DNA of 12,664 nucleotides. Source: an uncultured Collinsella sp. (lineage in GTDB: Bacteria > Actinomycetota > Coriobacteriia > Coriobacteriales > Coriobacteriaceae). The translations under genes and the position numbers were made by a program. The stretch covers positions 1 through 12,664 of the forward strand of contig CABUCA010000058.1 of assembly GCA_902489965.1 (NCBI GenBank), given 5' to 3'. A model generated the notes under the pieces. That model was not told the DNA's origin. It did no database searches and saw only the letters and a program-made list of their open reading frames with translations. This document shows, piece after piece, positions 12,609-12,664 of the stretch (position 1 is the stretch's first letter; the number at the start of each line of letters is the position of its first letter).

Positions 12609-12664
12609 AGACGTTCCTTTTAATATGAGCAGGACATTGTCAAGAGGCAAAATCGGGCCTGGCC

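Noticed and set aside
12625..12664. Start of another gene at ATG 12625
   Set aside because: Only 13 codons are visible and there is no ribosome site ahead.
1..12664. CRISPR arrays, insertion sequences, integrase or transposase genes
   Set aside because: None seen. The repeats at 2771-3050 number only two and are not spaced like a CRISPR array, and no recombinase gene is encoded.

Overview
The window looks like part of a gut Coriobacteriia chromosome, close to Collinsella. I base this on the fairly GC-rich coding sequence, GTG and TTG start codons, an actinobacterial style of two-component and capsule genes, and a VanR/VanS pair without glycopeptide-resistance enzymes. No database was consulted, so the genus is an inference.

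Layout. Positions 1-161 hold the tail of a terminator-like T tract and a degenerate copy of a repeat seen again near 2850. A large cytoplasmic protein of unknown function with C-terminal TPR-like helices fills 162-2603. Positions 2655-3050 hold a tRNA-Ser(GCU) gene with promoter, encoded CCA and terminator. Behind it is a compound repeat: a 90-base stretch (tRNA 3' end, terminator, and an exact inverted copy of the T-arm) occurs twice, exactly 190 bases apart. The 100 bases in between, with the repeat edges, can fold into a four-way, cloverleaf-like structure. This is the most unusual part of the window and has no obvious named counterpart.

A secreted D-Ala-D-Ala carboxypeptidase (minus strand, 3110-4450) is divergent from vanR-vanS (4648-6608), which suggests a cell-wall stress module. 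An isolated phosphate-ABC ATPase gene, pstB (6712-7587), is followed by a PhoB/PhoR-type two-component pair (7652-9808), which ends at a hairpin terminator.

A new transcription unit starts near 9960 and carries a capsule/exopolysaccharide control module: a Wzz-like membrane co-polymerase, a BY-type tyrosine kinase and a PHP-type tyrosine phosphatase (10004-12068). These should act together to control polymer length and export. A GNAT acetyltransferase (12108-12608) follows. Its first 21 codons contain a textbook intrinsic-terminator sequence, which may couple its expression to translation. The last 56 bases hold no gene I can support.
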